Origin: BOG-1184 sp964651515
Lineage (GTDB): Bacteria > Fibrobacterota > Chitinivibrionia > Chitinivibrionales > Chitinispirillaceae
Assembly: GCA_964651515.1 (NCBI GenBank)
Contig: CAZYYB010000025.1
Location: 1-33,830, forward strand
Direction of reading: 5' to 3'
DNA: 33,830 nt
Part shown: positions 24,147-31,977 of the stretch, one piece after another
How positions within the stretch are numbered: position 1 is the first letter of the stretch
Layout of the letters: every line of letters begins with the position of its first letter
Position numbers and translations under genes: made by a program
The notes under the pieces: model-generated
Seen by the model: the letters and a program-made list of their open reading frames with translations, nothing else
Databases searched by the model: none
Told to the model about the DNA's origin: nothing

Positions 24147-25239
24147 GGAGGTCTCCCGGCCGGCGTGCGCCCGGCGGTGCATAGGTACAGGCGGGTTCAT
24201 CGGCGAGATAATCGCCCGTTGCGGCGAACGCACGCGCCCGGCATCCGCCGCAGACGACGCCGTAGTCGCAGCGGCCGCAGCGCCCCCGGTACGCGCCCGG
24301 ATCCCGCACCTTGCGGAAGAGCGGCGAATTTTCCCACACCGGCTGCAGGTTAAACCCGGTTTCCCTGAGGCTGCCGGCGGGGAGGTCGAGAAATCCGCAG
24401 ATCTGGACGGTGCCGACATGCGATACAAAAGCGAATCCCCGGCCGCCGAGGCACCCTTTCGTCATGGCGTCGGGACCATGGGTCTGCGGCCGAACCGTCC
24501 TCCCGGCGAGCCGTTCGCGCTCCCGGAGAATCCGGTAGTAGTGGGGCGCGCAGGTCGGCTTCACGGTCATGCCCGCCGTTGAACGGCGGTCGTAGATCCA
24601 GTGGAGTACCCGTTCGTACTCGACCGGCGGCAGCCCAAGATCCGCGAGCTCCCGGCCGCGTCCGGTCGGTACGAGCAGAAACGGATGGAACGAAACCGCA
24701 CCGAGCGACCGCGCAAGGTCGAAAATTGCCGGCAGTTCGCCGACATTAAGGCGCGTAATCGTGGTATTGACCTGGAATGCAAGCCCTGCGGAACGCGCCG
24801 ACGTGACCGCCGCCATAACGCCGTCGAAGGCTCCGGCGACCCGGCGGAAGGCGTCGTGGCTCGCCGCGGTGGCGCCGTCGATGCTCAGGCTAATCCGTTG
24901 TATTCCCGCGCTTATCAGCCGTGCGCAGGTTTCTTCGGTCACCAGCGTGCCGCAGGGGGCCATCACCATCCGCAGGCCGAGGCTTGTGCCGTAGGCGGCA
25001 ATATGGTAAATATCGGGTCGCAGCATCGGTTCGCCGCCGGTCAGGATGACGATCGGTCGCGCGAAGGCGGCAATGCCCCGCAGCATAGTTTCGCACTCGG
25101 CCGTGGTCAGCTCTCCCGCGTAGGGCCCCCGCTCCGCCGCGGCGCGGCAGTGGCGGCAGTGAAGATTACAGGAACGCGTTACTTCCCAGGCGACCAGGCG
25201 AAGCTCGTCGGGTATCGTTTTCGGCGGTGCGGCAGGCAT
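24139..25239 (-). CDS. ahbD: Heme synthase AhbD (radical SAM)
   Basis: 366-aa radical SAM enzyme that oxidatively decarboxylates the two propionates of iron-coproporphyrin III to the vinyl groups of heme b, the final step of the siroheme route. The SAM cluster motif is C24-x3-C28-x2-C31 in WEVTRSCNLHCRHCRA, typical of AhbD. GGEP (ILTGGEPML) follows. The C-terminal SPASM-like region has the AhbD-type 'PTCAPHYYR', 'KGCLGGRGFAFVSHVG', 'CGFLDLPAG' and 'CGRCDYGVVCGGCRA' segments for an auxiliary cluster. Starts five bases after the hemB stop with GGGGAGGTA as ribosome site. Other SPASM proteins (e.g. MftC, NirJ) look similar, but the motifs and neighbours favour AhbD. Confidence 0.9.
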   Translation of the reverse strand: MPAAPPKTIPDELRLVAWEVTRSCNLHCRHCRAAAERGPYAGELTTAECETMLRGIAAFARPIVILTGGEPMLRPDIYHIAAYGTSLGLRMVMAPCGTLVTEETCARLISAGIQRISLSIDGATAASHDAFRRVAGAFDGVMAAVTSARSAGLAFQVNTTITRLNVGELPAIFDLARSLGAVSFHPFLLVPTGRGRELADLGLPPVEYERVLHWIYDRRSTAGMTVKPTCAPHYYRILRERERLAGRTVRPQTHGPDAMTKGCLGGRGFAFVSHVGTVQICGFLDLPAGSLRETGFNLQPVWENSPLFRKVRDPGAYRGRCGRCDYGVVCGGCRARAFAATGDYLADEPACTYAPPGARRPGDLHA

Positions 25240-25244
25240 GCGGG

Positions 25245-26225
25245 CTACCTCCCCACGGCGAGGAGCTTTGCCGCCTCGACGGCGTGATAGGTGATGATCG
25301 CCTGCGCCCCGGCACGCTTGATGGAGGTGAGAATCTCCATCATGACCGCCTTGCCGTCGATCCAGCCCCGGTCCGCCGCAGCCTTTACCATAGAGTATTC
25401 GCCGCTCACGTTGTACGCCGCTACCGGGACGGTGGAGGTTTCGCGGATGCGCCGGACGACGTCGAGGTAGGAGAGCGCCGGTTTCACCATGACCATGTCC
25501 GCGCCTTCGTCGATGTCCAGGTGCACTTCGCGCAGCGCTTCGTTCCCGTTCCGCGGATCCATCTGGTAGCCGCGCCGGTCGCCGAAGGCGGGAGCCGAAC
25601 CGGCCGCTTCCCGGAAGGGGCCGTAGAAGGCGGAGGCATATTTGACCGCATACGACAGTATCGGAAGAAGCTCAAAGCCCGCAGAGTCAAGCTGTGCGCG
25701 GATGCGCTTCACCCGCCCGTCCATCATATCGCTCGGTGCGACCATGTCGCATCCGGCACGGGCATGGGAGAGCGCCTGGAGCGCGAGAATGTCGAGCGTC
25801 GCGTCGTTTGCCACCTCGCCGTTGACCAGCGGTCCGCAGTGGCCGTGGGTGGTATACTCGCAGTTGCACACGTCGGTGATGACGTACAGGTCGTTGAACC
25901 GCCTCTTGATCGCGGCGATCGCCCGTTGCACGATGCCGTCCTCCGCATACCCGCTCCGTCCCTCGTCGTCCTTTGCGTCCGGGATGCCGAACAGGAGGAC
26001 CGCGCCGACCCCGGCATCGACCGCCTCGCCGCACGTTTCGAGGAGCCCGTCGATTGATGACCGGTATACTCCCGGCATGGCGGCTATCGGGGCGCGGACC
26101 CGCTCCCCGGGGCACGCGAAGAGGGGCAGGATAAAGTCGTCGGCCATAAGCCTTGTTTCGGCGACCATATTCCGGATGGCCGCATTCCGCCGCAACCGTC
26201 TCATCCGCACTTCAGGAAATCCCAT
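25245..26225 (-). CDS. hemB: Delta-aminolevulinic acid dehydratase (porphobilinogen synthase)
   Basis: 326-aa enzyme that condenses two 5-aminolevulinate molecules to porphobilinogen. The two active-site lysines are visible in SYAVKYASAFYGPF and MVKPALSYLD. The three-cysteine zinc site is in VCNCEYTTHGHCG, so this is a Zn-dependent form rather than the Asp-rich Mg form. The N-terminus FPEVRMRRLRRNAAIRNMV matches the family and supports the ATG at 26225, which has GGAGGG nine bases upstream. Embedded between ahbC (17-base gap) and ahbD (5-base gap), i.e. an early-pathway enzyme placed among late-pathway genes. Confidence 0.97.
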   Translation of the reverse strand: MGFPEVRMRRLRRNAAIRNMVAETRLMADDFILPLFACPGERVRAPIAAMPGVYRSSIDGLLETCGEAVDAGVGAVLLFGIPDAKDDEGRSGYAEDGIVQRAIAAIKRRFNDLYVITDVCNCEYTTHGHCGPLVNGEVANDATLDILALQALSHARAGCDMVAPSDMMDGRVKRIRAQLDSAGFELLPILSYAVKYASAFYGPFREAAGSAPAFGDRRGYQMDPRNGNEALREVHLDIDEGADMVMVKPALSYLDVVRRIRETSTVPVAAYNVSGEYSMVKAAADRGWIDGKAVMMEILTSIKRAGAQAIITYHAVEAAKLLAVGR

Positions 26226-26242
26226 GGCGCCCCGCCCTCCGT

Positions 26243-27433
26243 TTATTCATAACGACTCGTAATCTCCTCTTCGGTCAAAAAACAGGCCGGGTCCTCGCCC
26301 CAGACATCGCCCGACACCGCCTCGGCCCGCACCCTGAAATTACCGTTGCAGAGGTTCCGGTAGACGCAGCGGCCGCACCTGCCTTTAAGCAGCGGCCCGC
26401 GATTTTTCAGGCCGGCCATGAGCTCATCGCTCGTATCGGTCCAGAGTTCCCCGAAGGACCGCTCCTTGACATTACCGAAGGAACGATGGCGCCAGAACTG
26501 GTCGGCATGCACCTCTCCGTCCCCGCTCACGCAGCCGATACCGATCCCCGAGCCGTTCCCGCCGTTCATGGTCAGGAGGTCGAGGACCTTTGCGGCGCGG
26601 GGCGACCCTTCGGCGCGCATGCGCAGATAGAGGTACACGCCGTCGGCATGATTGTCGACCGTCAGCACCTCCTTTTTCATCCCGCGGGCGTGGAGGTCGG
26701 CGGTCAGGTCGATGATCCGGTCGAGTGCGGCCCGGCACCCGGCCGCGTCGAGGTCCTCATGCCGCAGGTCGCCGCCCCGGCCGGCGTACACCAGGTGATA
26801 CAAGCACACGCGCGGAATATTTTCCTCTTCGAGGAGTTTGAAGATGCCCGGAATCTCCCCGACATTACGTTTTGTCATGGTGAACCGCAGCCCGACCTTG
26901 ACTCCGGCGCCGATGCAGTTGCGGATGCCGCGAAGGGCGAGGTCGAACGCGCCGGCCGTTCCGCGGAAGCGATCGTTGACGTCGCGAAGTCCGTCGATGC
27001 TGACGCCGACGTAGGACAACCCGATTCCGGCGAGTCCGGCCGCGATCTCCTCGGTGATAAGGGTGCCGTTTGTCGACAGGACCGCCCGCATCCCGGCGCT
27101 CTTCGCCCGCCGTATGAGTCCGAAGAGGTCGCTCCGCAGGAGCGGTTCCCCGCCGGAAAAGAGCAGGACCGGTACGCCGAATTCGGCGAGCCCGTCGATG
27201 AACCGTTCCGCTTCCCTCGTGTCCAGCTCGCCCGCATACTCCCGGTCGGCGGAGTGCGAGTAGCAGTGGACGCACCGCAGGTTGCACCGCCGGCCCACGT
27301 TCCATACCACGACCGGCTTCTTGTCCGCAGAGAACTGGAGCAAATGGGAGGGCAGCCTGCCGGAATCGCGACCGTACCGCAGGGCGTCGGACGGTTCCAC
27401 CGTTCCGCAATAGAGTTTGGAGATGCCGATCAT
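26243..27433 (-). CDS. ahbC: 12,18-didecarboxysiroheme deacetylase AhbC (radical SAM)
   Basis: 396-aa radical SAM enzyme expected to remove the two acetate side chains of 12,18-didecarboxysiroheme, leaving iron-coproporphyrin III. The N-terminus MIGISKLYCGTVEPSDALRY is characteristic of AhbC/NirJ-type proteins. SAM cluster: C50-x3-C54-x2-C57 in GRRCNLRCVHCYSH; then LLFSGGEPLLR. The C-terminal SPASM part has GIGCVSGDGEVHADQFW, 'KGRCGRCVYRNLCNGNFRVR' and a final Cys in EDPACF. The start overlaps the cobA-hemD stop by four bases (ATGA). NirJ of heme d1 synthesis is the main alternative; the presence of AhbD and absence of nirE/F/N in the cluster favours AhbC. Confidence 0.9.
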   Translation of the reverse strand: MIGISKLYCGTVEPSDALRYGRDSGRLPSHLLQFSADKKPVVVWNVGRRCNLRCVHCYSHSADREYAGELDTREAERFIDGLAEFGVPVLLFSGGEPLLRSDLFGLIRRAKSAGMRAVLSTNGTLITEEIAAGLAGIGLSYVGVSIDGLRDVNDRFRGTAGAFDLALRGIRNCIGAGVKVGLRFTMTKRNVGEIPGIFKLLEEENIPRVCLYHLVYAGRGGDLRHEDLDAAGCRAALDRIIDLTADLHARGMKKEVLTVDNHADGVYLYLRMRAEGSPRAAKVLDLLTMNGGNGSGIGIGCVSGDGEVHADQFWRHRSFGNVKERSFGELWTDTSDELMAGLKNRGPLLKGRCGRCVYRNLCNGNFRVRAEAVSGDVWGEDPACFLTEEEITSRYE

Positions 27434-28959
27434 TTTTGCAGGTACTCCCGTATGGTCGCCGCAATCCCCGGGATGGTGTGCTCCCGTGCCTGCGCGACCG
27501 GGGTAACGCCGGAGAGCGCCATTGCGGCGGTCGTCACCGGGCCGATGCTGATTGCCCGGAGCGTCCGTGCGATTTCCGCGAACCCGGAGGCGCCGAACAG
27601 GCCGGCGAAATTCTCGAAGGTCGAAGGACTCGAGAACGTGATGAGGTCGTACCGGTCATGCAGGATAGCGTCCTTGATCGACTCGTCGACACTCTCCGGC
27701 GTCACGGTGGTGTACGCGGCGGCCACCGTGACCGCTGCACCCCTGGCCCGCAGGGCATCGGGCAGAAGGTCGCGCGCCCTGGCGGCACGGGGGAGGAGCA
27801 CGCGCACTCCCTCCCAGGTGTATGCGTCAAGCGCGGCGAGCAACCCTTCGGCGACCGCTTCGGACGCCGTGCAATCGACCCTGATCCGGTAGCCGTTTAT
27901 TGCCGCCGTGGTGCCGGGGCCGATAGAGGCGAGCCGTGCGCTCCCCAGGCCGCGGATATCTCCCTTAATGGCAAGGAGCAGGTTGAAAAATGCGTGGACG
28001 CCGTTTGCACTGGTGAAGACGATCCATTGGTACCCTTCGAGATTTTCGATCTCGGCGGCCAGCGCGCTCTCCCGGCCCGCCGGTTCGACGGCGATGGTCG
28101 GCAGTTCGAGCACCTCGGCGCCGAGGTCGGTGAGGAGAACGGAAAGCTGCGAAGCCTGGGCGCGGGAGCGGGTATTTATTATCCGCTTTCCGGAAAGCGG
28201 CCGGTTTTCAAACCAGTGCAGCCGGTCGCGCAGGGCAACGACCTCGCCGACGATGATTATCGCGGGCGGCAGCAGGGACGTGCTTTCGGCGGTTTCGACT
28301 ATGGTCGCCAGCGTTCCGGTAATGGTCCGCTGCGTCGATTTTGTTCCCCAGCGGACGATCGCGACCGGGGTGGCGGACGAACGCCCGTGCCGCATGAGTT
28401 CGGCCGTAATTCCGGCCAGGTTGCCGACACCCATGTAAAAGACCAGCGTGTCGGCCCCTTGCGCCAGATGCTCCCACCTGATGGTGGAATATGGTTTCGC
28501 GGGGTCCTCGTTGCCCGTGACAAACGCCACCGAGGAGGCGCAGCCGCGGCTGGTTACCGGAATGCCGGCATAGGCGGGCGCCGCAATCCCTGCAGTAACT
28601 CCGGGGACGACCTCGAAGGGAATGCCCGCCGCGTGGAGCGCCTCGCACTCCTCGCCGCCCCGGCCGAACACGAAGGGGTCCCCGCCCTTGAGCCGGACGA
28701 CGACGCCGCCCTCGCGCCCCTTATTTACAAGCAGCGTATTTATTTCCCGCTGTTCCATGGTATGGTGATATACCGATTTTCCGACATTGATTTTTTCCGA
28801 GGTCGCCGGGGCATGCGAAAGGAGGGCGGGATCGGCCAGGAAATCGTAGATCACGACCTCCGCTTTTTCAAGGCAGCGCACGCCCTTGAGCGTGATGAGC
28901 CCCGCGTCGCCGGGCCCGGCGCCGACCAGATAGACGATGCCCGGTTTCCCACCGTTCAT
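27430..28959 (-). CDS. cobA-hemD: Uroporphyrinogen-III C-methyltransferase / uroporphyrinogen-III synthase fusion
   Basis: 509-aa two-domain protein. Residues about 7-245 are the SAM-dependent methyltransferase (SUMT): VYLVGAGPGDAGLITLKG, then VVRLKGGDPFVFGRGGEE, VVPGVTAGIAAPAYAGIPVT and TLVFYMGVGNL. Residues about 262-505 are HemD: KRIINTRSRAQASQLSVLL, TIAVEPAG, IVFTSANGVHAFF, and the C-terminal ITFSSPSTFENFAGLFG plus ISIGPVTTAAM. HemD cyclises hydroxymethylbilane to uroporphyrinogen III, and SUMT methylates it at C2 and C7 to precorrin-2, so the fusion channels flux to siroheme. The ATG at 28959 overlaps the hemC stop (ATGA); the frame is open farther upstream inside hemC but lacks relevant sequence. 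Such fusions are known in clostridia and deltaproteobacteria. Confidence 0.95.
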   Translation of the reverse strand: MNGGKPGIVYLVGAGPGDAGLITLKGVRCLEKAEVVIYDFLADPALLSHAPATSEKINVGKSVYHHTMEQREINTLLVNKGREGGVVVRLKGGDPFVFGRGGEECEALHAAGIPFEVVPGVTAGIAAPAYAGIPVTSRGCASSVAFVTGNEDPAKPYSTIRWEHLAQGADTLVFYMGVGNLAGITAELMRHGRSSATPVAIVRWGTKSTQRTITGTLATIVETAESTSLLPPAIIIVGEVVALRDRLHWFENRPLSGKRIINTRSRAQASQLSVLLTDLGAEVLELPTIAVEPAGRESALAAEIENLEGYQWIVFTSANGVHAFFNLLLAIKGDIRGLGSARLASIGPGTTAAINGYRIRVDCTASEAVAEGLLAALDAYTWEGVRVLLPRAARARDLLPDALRARGAAVTVAAAYTTVTPESVDESIKDAILHDRYDLITFSSPSTFENFAGLFGASGFAEIARTLRAISIGPVTTAAMALSGVTPVAQAREHTIPGIAATIREYLQK

Positions 28960-29876
28960 GGCTGGATCCTGATGCCGCTTTTGTCGCACAACTCCAGCAT
29001 CCTGTTCGCCAGAGCCCGTCCGGCCGATCGGCTGTCCCGCTTCGCACCGTTCACGGTGGCGCGGACGCAGGCCCCGCTCTCCGGGTCGCCGACCGCCCCG
29101 GTCAGGCGGAGAGAACCGCCCTGGAGTGCGGCATAGACCGCCGTCGGGGAATGACAGCCGCCGCCCATGATGGCCAGGAAATCGCGTTCCGCGCCGACTT
29201 CGAGCCGGGTCGCGGCATCGTCCACGGTCGCGGCGATACGCTTCGCCCGCTCGTCCCGTTCCCGGCATTCGACGGCCAGGCAGCCCTGGCCCGCTGCGGG
29301 CAGGCAGAGATCGGCGGGAAGGAGTGCGGCGTTGTCAAACTGCCTGTTCAGCCGCAGCATGCCCGCGGCCGCGACGACGATGCCGTCGAAAAGCCCTTCG
29401 TCGAGTTTCCGCAGCCGGGTATCGAGATTTCCGCGTACTTCGCCGAATACGAGGTCGGGTCGGGCGGCCCGCAGCTGCATGACGCGCCGGGGACTGCCGG
29501 TGCCGACGACTGCCGCCCGGCGCAATTCATCGAAGCGCGATCCGGTCTTCGTGATCAGGCAGTCGAAGGGAGTCCGGCGGGTCGGGAAGGCCGCCAGGAG
29601 CAGGCCGTCGGCGCGCCGCACCGGGACATCCTTGAGGCTGTGCACCGCCAGGTCGGCCTCGCCGGCCAGGAGCGCGGCCTCGATTTCCTTGACAAAAACA
29701 CCCTCCCCCCGGAAGTGCGAAAGCGGCCGGTCGGTGACGCGGTCGCCCGTCGTGGTGAACGTAATTATTTCAAAGGTAAATCCGGGATTCCGCTCTTCGA
29801 GCGTTGCCGCCGCCTGCCGGGTCTGGGCAAGCGCCAGGGCGCTTCCCCGCGTAGCGATGCGCAGGACCTCGGGCAT
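28956..29876 (-). CDS. hemC: Porphobilinogen deaminase (hydroxymethylbilane synthase)
   Basis: 306-aa enzyme that polymerises four porphobilinogens to hydroxymethylbilane on a covalently bound dipyrromethane cofactor. The cofactor cysteine is Cys241 in MGGGCHSPTAVYA. Other hallmarks are RIATRGSALALAQT at the N-terminus, FVKEIEAALLAGEADLAVHSLKDVP (two parts, near 62-85), VGTGSPRRVMQL, RGNLDTRLRKL and LPAAGQGCLAVECR. Length is normal (E. coli 313 aa). Starts three bases after the sirC stop and overlaps the next gene by four bases. Confidence 0.97.
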   Translation of the reverse strand: MPEVLRIATRGSALALAQTRQAAATLEERNPGFTFEIITFTTTGDRVTDRPLSHFRGEGVFVKEIEAALLAGEADLAVHSLKDVPVRRADGLLLAAFPTRRTPFDCLITKTGSRFDELRRAAVVGTGSPRRVMQLRAARPDLVFGEVRGNLDTRLRKLDEGLFDGIVVAAAGMLRLNRQFDNAALLPADLCLPAAGQGCLAVECRERDERAKRIAATVDDAATRLEVGAERDFLAIMGGGCHSPTAVYAALQGGSLRLTGAVGDPESGACVRATVNGAKRDSRSAGRALANRMLELCDKSGIRIQP

Positions 29877-29879
29877 GGG

Positions 29880-30509
29880 CTATGCCGCCCTTTCGAGCTC
29901 TGCCCGGATGTGCCGGCGCAGGGCCTCGGGTTCACCGCGGTAGTCATTCGGGTCGATGGAGGCAATGGTTTGCCAGAACCGCTCCTTGCTTCCGGCGGTA
30001 AGCCGCCGGATCGCGGGGCGCAGGAGGCCGAGTTCGTCGATCATGGCTTCGTACTCATCGGGGAGTGCCGCCTCCAGGTCGTCGCGGATCTTCCGGGCGA
30101 GTGCGGGTGCGGCGCCGCCCGTGCAGACCGCCACGCAAAGCGGCCCTTTTGTCACTACCGCGGGGACGATGAAGGTGCAGAGTTCCGGATCGTCGACGAT
30201 ATTGACGGGAATTCCCCTCCTGCAGGCATCGCGATAGACACGCTCGTTGACGGAACGGTCACCGGTCGCGCCGATCGCGAGCCGGACTCCCTGCAGGAAG
30301 CCATCATTGTAGGGCTCCCGCACCCATTGCAGGAGGTTACGCTCCGAAAGATCGATGAGCCGGTCGGTTCCCTGCGGGCTGACCACCGTAACGCGCGCGC
30401 CGGACGCAAGGAGCGCCTCGGCCTTGCGCACCCCCACCGTCCCGCCGCCCGCCACGAGTCCGTGGAGGTTTCTGCCCTTGACAAAGATGGGATAGTACCG
30501 GTCACTCAT
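29880..30509 (-). CDS. sirC: Precorrin-2 dehydrogenase (SirC / CysG N-terminal type)
   Basis: 209-aa protein equivalent to the N-terminal module of CysG and to yeast Met8p. It oxidises precorrin-2 to sirohydrochlorin with NAD+. A Rossmann motif VAGGGTVGVRKAEALL is at about 19-34; the conserved NIVDDPELCTFIVPAVV has the Asp pair 106-107 at the place of the catalytic Asp of CysG and Met8p. The C-terminal ~60 residues form the helical dimerisation part. Whether it also inserts iron (as CysG and Met8p do) or only dehydrogenates (as B. megaterium SirC does) cannot be told by eye; no separate chelatase gene is in the operon. Its ATG overlaps the hemA stop by eight bases (ATGAGTGA). Confidence 0.92.
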   Translation of the reverse strand: MSDRYYPIFVKGRNLHGLVAGGGTVGVRKAEALLASGARVTVVSPQGTDRLIDLSERNLLQWVREPYNDGFLQGVRLAIGATGDRSVNERVYRDACRRGIPVNIVDDPELCTFIVPAVVTKGPLCVAVCTGGAAPALARKIRDDLEAALPDEYEAMIDELGLLRPAIRRLTAGSKERFWQTIASIDPNDYRGEPEALRRHIRAELERAA

Positions 30510-31800
30510 CGCCGAACTCCTTCAGGCCGAAAATGGCGGCGAGGGAACGGGTATCCATGACGCCGTCGCCGTCGGCCATACCCTTCAGGACCTTCGACGG
30601 GGTGCGCAGGAACCGTTTCGTCAATGATGCGGCGAATTGATTTATGATCTCGCGCGACTCCGGGGGCAGGGCGTCGATCCGGGAGTCGTACCGTTTGAGC
30701 TCCTCGTCGCGCAGAAGTTCGAACCGCTTTCGCAGCGAGATGAGGGTGGGCAGGATTTTGAGTGAGCGGTACCAGGCGAAATAGCGCTCCAGGTCGTTGC
30801 GGATGATTTCGCGCGCACGGTCGATCTCGCCGGTTCTCCTGTGTGAGTTTTTCGAAACCTGGACCGAGAGCTCGTCGAACCCGAAGAGGGAGACGTTCTC
30901 GATATCGCCGACCGCCGGATCGATATCGCGGGGAGCAGCGATGTCGATGAGAAAAAGCGCCCGGTTTTTTCTCATCGACATAACACCTTTAATCCGGTCG
31001 GCGGTCAGGATGAGGTGGGGGGCGCCCGTCGATGAAATGACGATGTCGCATTCCGTCATGATCGCGTCGAGGTCGGCAAGTGCAACCGAGGTTCCGCCGA
31101 ACTTTTCGGCCAGCGGCAGCGAATGCTCCCGGGTCCGGCCGGCAAAGTACATCCTTTTCATGCCGGTCGCCGCCAGATGCCGGACGGTGAGTCCTCCCAT
31201 ATCGCCCGCGCCGATGATGAGCGCCGAACGACCGGACAGGTCGCCGAATTTCTTTTTCGCCAGGTCGACCGCCGCGGACGGCACCGACAGGATACCGTCG
31301 CTGATTTTCGTTTCGGTACGGACGCGCTTGCCCGTCTCAACCGCAAAGTGGACGAGTTTGTTGAGGAACGTGCCGGTGTTGCCCAGCTCGTGCGCGCACC
31401 GGTAGGCCTCCTTGACCTGGCCGAGTATCTGCGTTTCGCCGATCACCATGGAATCGAGTCCGGCAACGACGGAAAAAAGATGCTCCGCCGCCTCTTCGCA
31501 ATGGTAAAAATAGAGCTGCGACTCGAACTCACCGACCGGAATGCCGTGAAAATCCGCGAAGAACCCGGTCAGCCGCTCCCGCGCGGCCGGGGGGGTTTCC
31601 ATCACGGCATACACTTCAACCCTGTTGCAGGTCGAGAGGATGAACGATTCAAAAACATCCCCGTTCCGGGCGAGTTTCCGGAGGGCGGCCTTCAGGTTGG
31701 TAGTCGTTACGATGAGCCGGTCCCTGAGCCCGGATTTGCTCGATGCATGATTGGCGCCGAGCACAACGACATGTTTGCCGGGGATGGAAGTTTTGTCCAT
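30502..31800 (-). CDS. hemA: Glutamyl-tRNA reductase
   Basis: 432-aa first enzyme of the C5 route: reduces glutamyl-tRNA(Glu) with NADPH to glutamate-1-semialdehyde. The catalytic Cys58 is in LSTCNRVEVYAV; LGANHASSKSGLRDRL is the family N-terminus, and the NADPH domain has LIIGAGDMGGLTVRHLA. The central MVIGETQILGQVKEAY block and the C-terminal dimerisation helix (LRKRFELLRDEELKRY) are present. First gene of the nine-gene heme operon. No good Shine-Dalgarno is visible before the ATG at 31800, which suggests weak initiation or a different mode of start recognition. Length is typical. Confidence 0.96.
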   Translation of the reverse strand: MDKTSIPGKHVVVLGANHASSKSGLRDRLIVTTTNLKAALRKLARNGDVFESFILSTCNRVEVYAVMETPPAARERLTGFFADFHGIPVGEFESQLYFYHCEEAAEHLFSVVAGLDSMVIGETQILGQVKEAYRCAHELGNTGTFLNKLVHFAVETGKRVRTETKISDGILSVPSAAVDLAKKKFGDLSGRSALIIGAGDMGGLTVRHLAATGMKRMYFAGRTREHSLPLAEKFGGTSVALADLDAIMTECDIVISSTGAPHLILTADRIKGVMSMRKNRALFLIDIAAPRDIDPAVGDIENVSLFGFDELSVQVSKNSHRRTGEIDRAREIIRNDLERYFAWYRSLKILPTLISLRKRFELLRDEELKRYDSRIDALPPESREIINQFAASLTKRFLRTPSKVLKGMADGDGVMDTRSLAAIFGLKEFGDE

Positions 31801-31977
31801 AGGTTACGGTATGCCGCGAGGCCTGGAGAGGGTAGCGCTGATCGCCCGGTACGACCGAAAAAAAAGAGGCGAATAGATGAATTTAAAGATACTACCTTGA
31901 ACCGGAGCGGGTGGTTGATCGCTATGGGTTTGGCGGGGGAGCCGCAATTTCCGGATACATCACCCGTCCATGCAAAA
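31801..31977 (-). promoter_or_regulatory. acr3-hemA intergenic region; probable hemA promoter region
   Basis: 177 bases separate the acr3 stop from the hemA start on the same strand. The part around 31860-31892 is AT-rich and holds an eight-base homopolymer (T on the minus strand), without a stable hairpin before it, so I see no intrinsic terminator. No -35/-10 pair is convincing. A hemA promoter here is an inference from gene spacing. Confidence 0.35.

Noticed and set aside
22914..24353. 479-codon plus-strand frame antisense to hemL
   Set aside because: Antisense shadow; the minus strand carries an intact HemL with its PLP lysine.
26153..29136. Two very long plus-strand frames antisense to hemB, ahbC, cobA-hemD and hemC
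   Set aside because: They mirror well-identified minus-strand enzymes codon by codon, with low-complexity Arg/Gly/Asp-rich products.
28960..29268. N-terminal extension of the CobA-HemD frame into hemC
   Set aside because: The frame is open upstream of 28959 only by chance inside hemC; the SUMT domain begins right after the ATG at 28959, which forms an ATGA overlap with the hemC stop.
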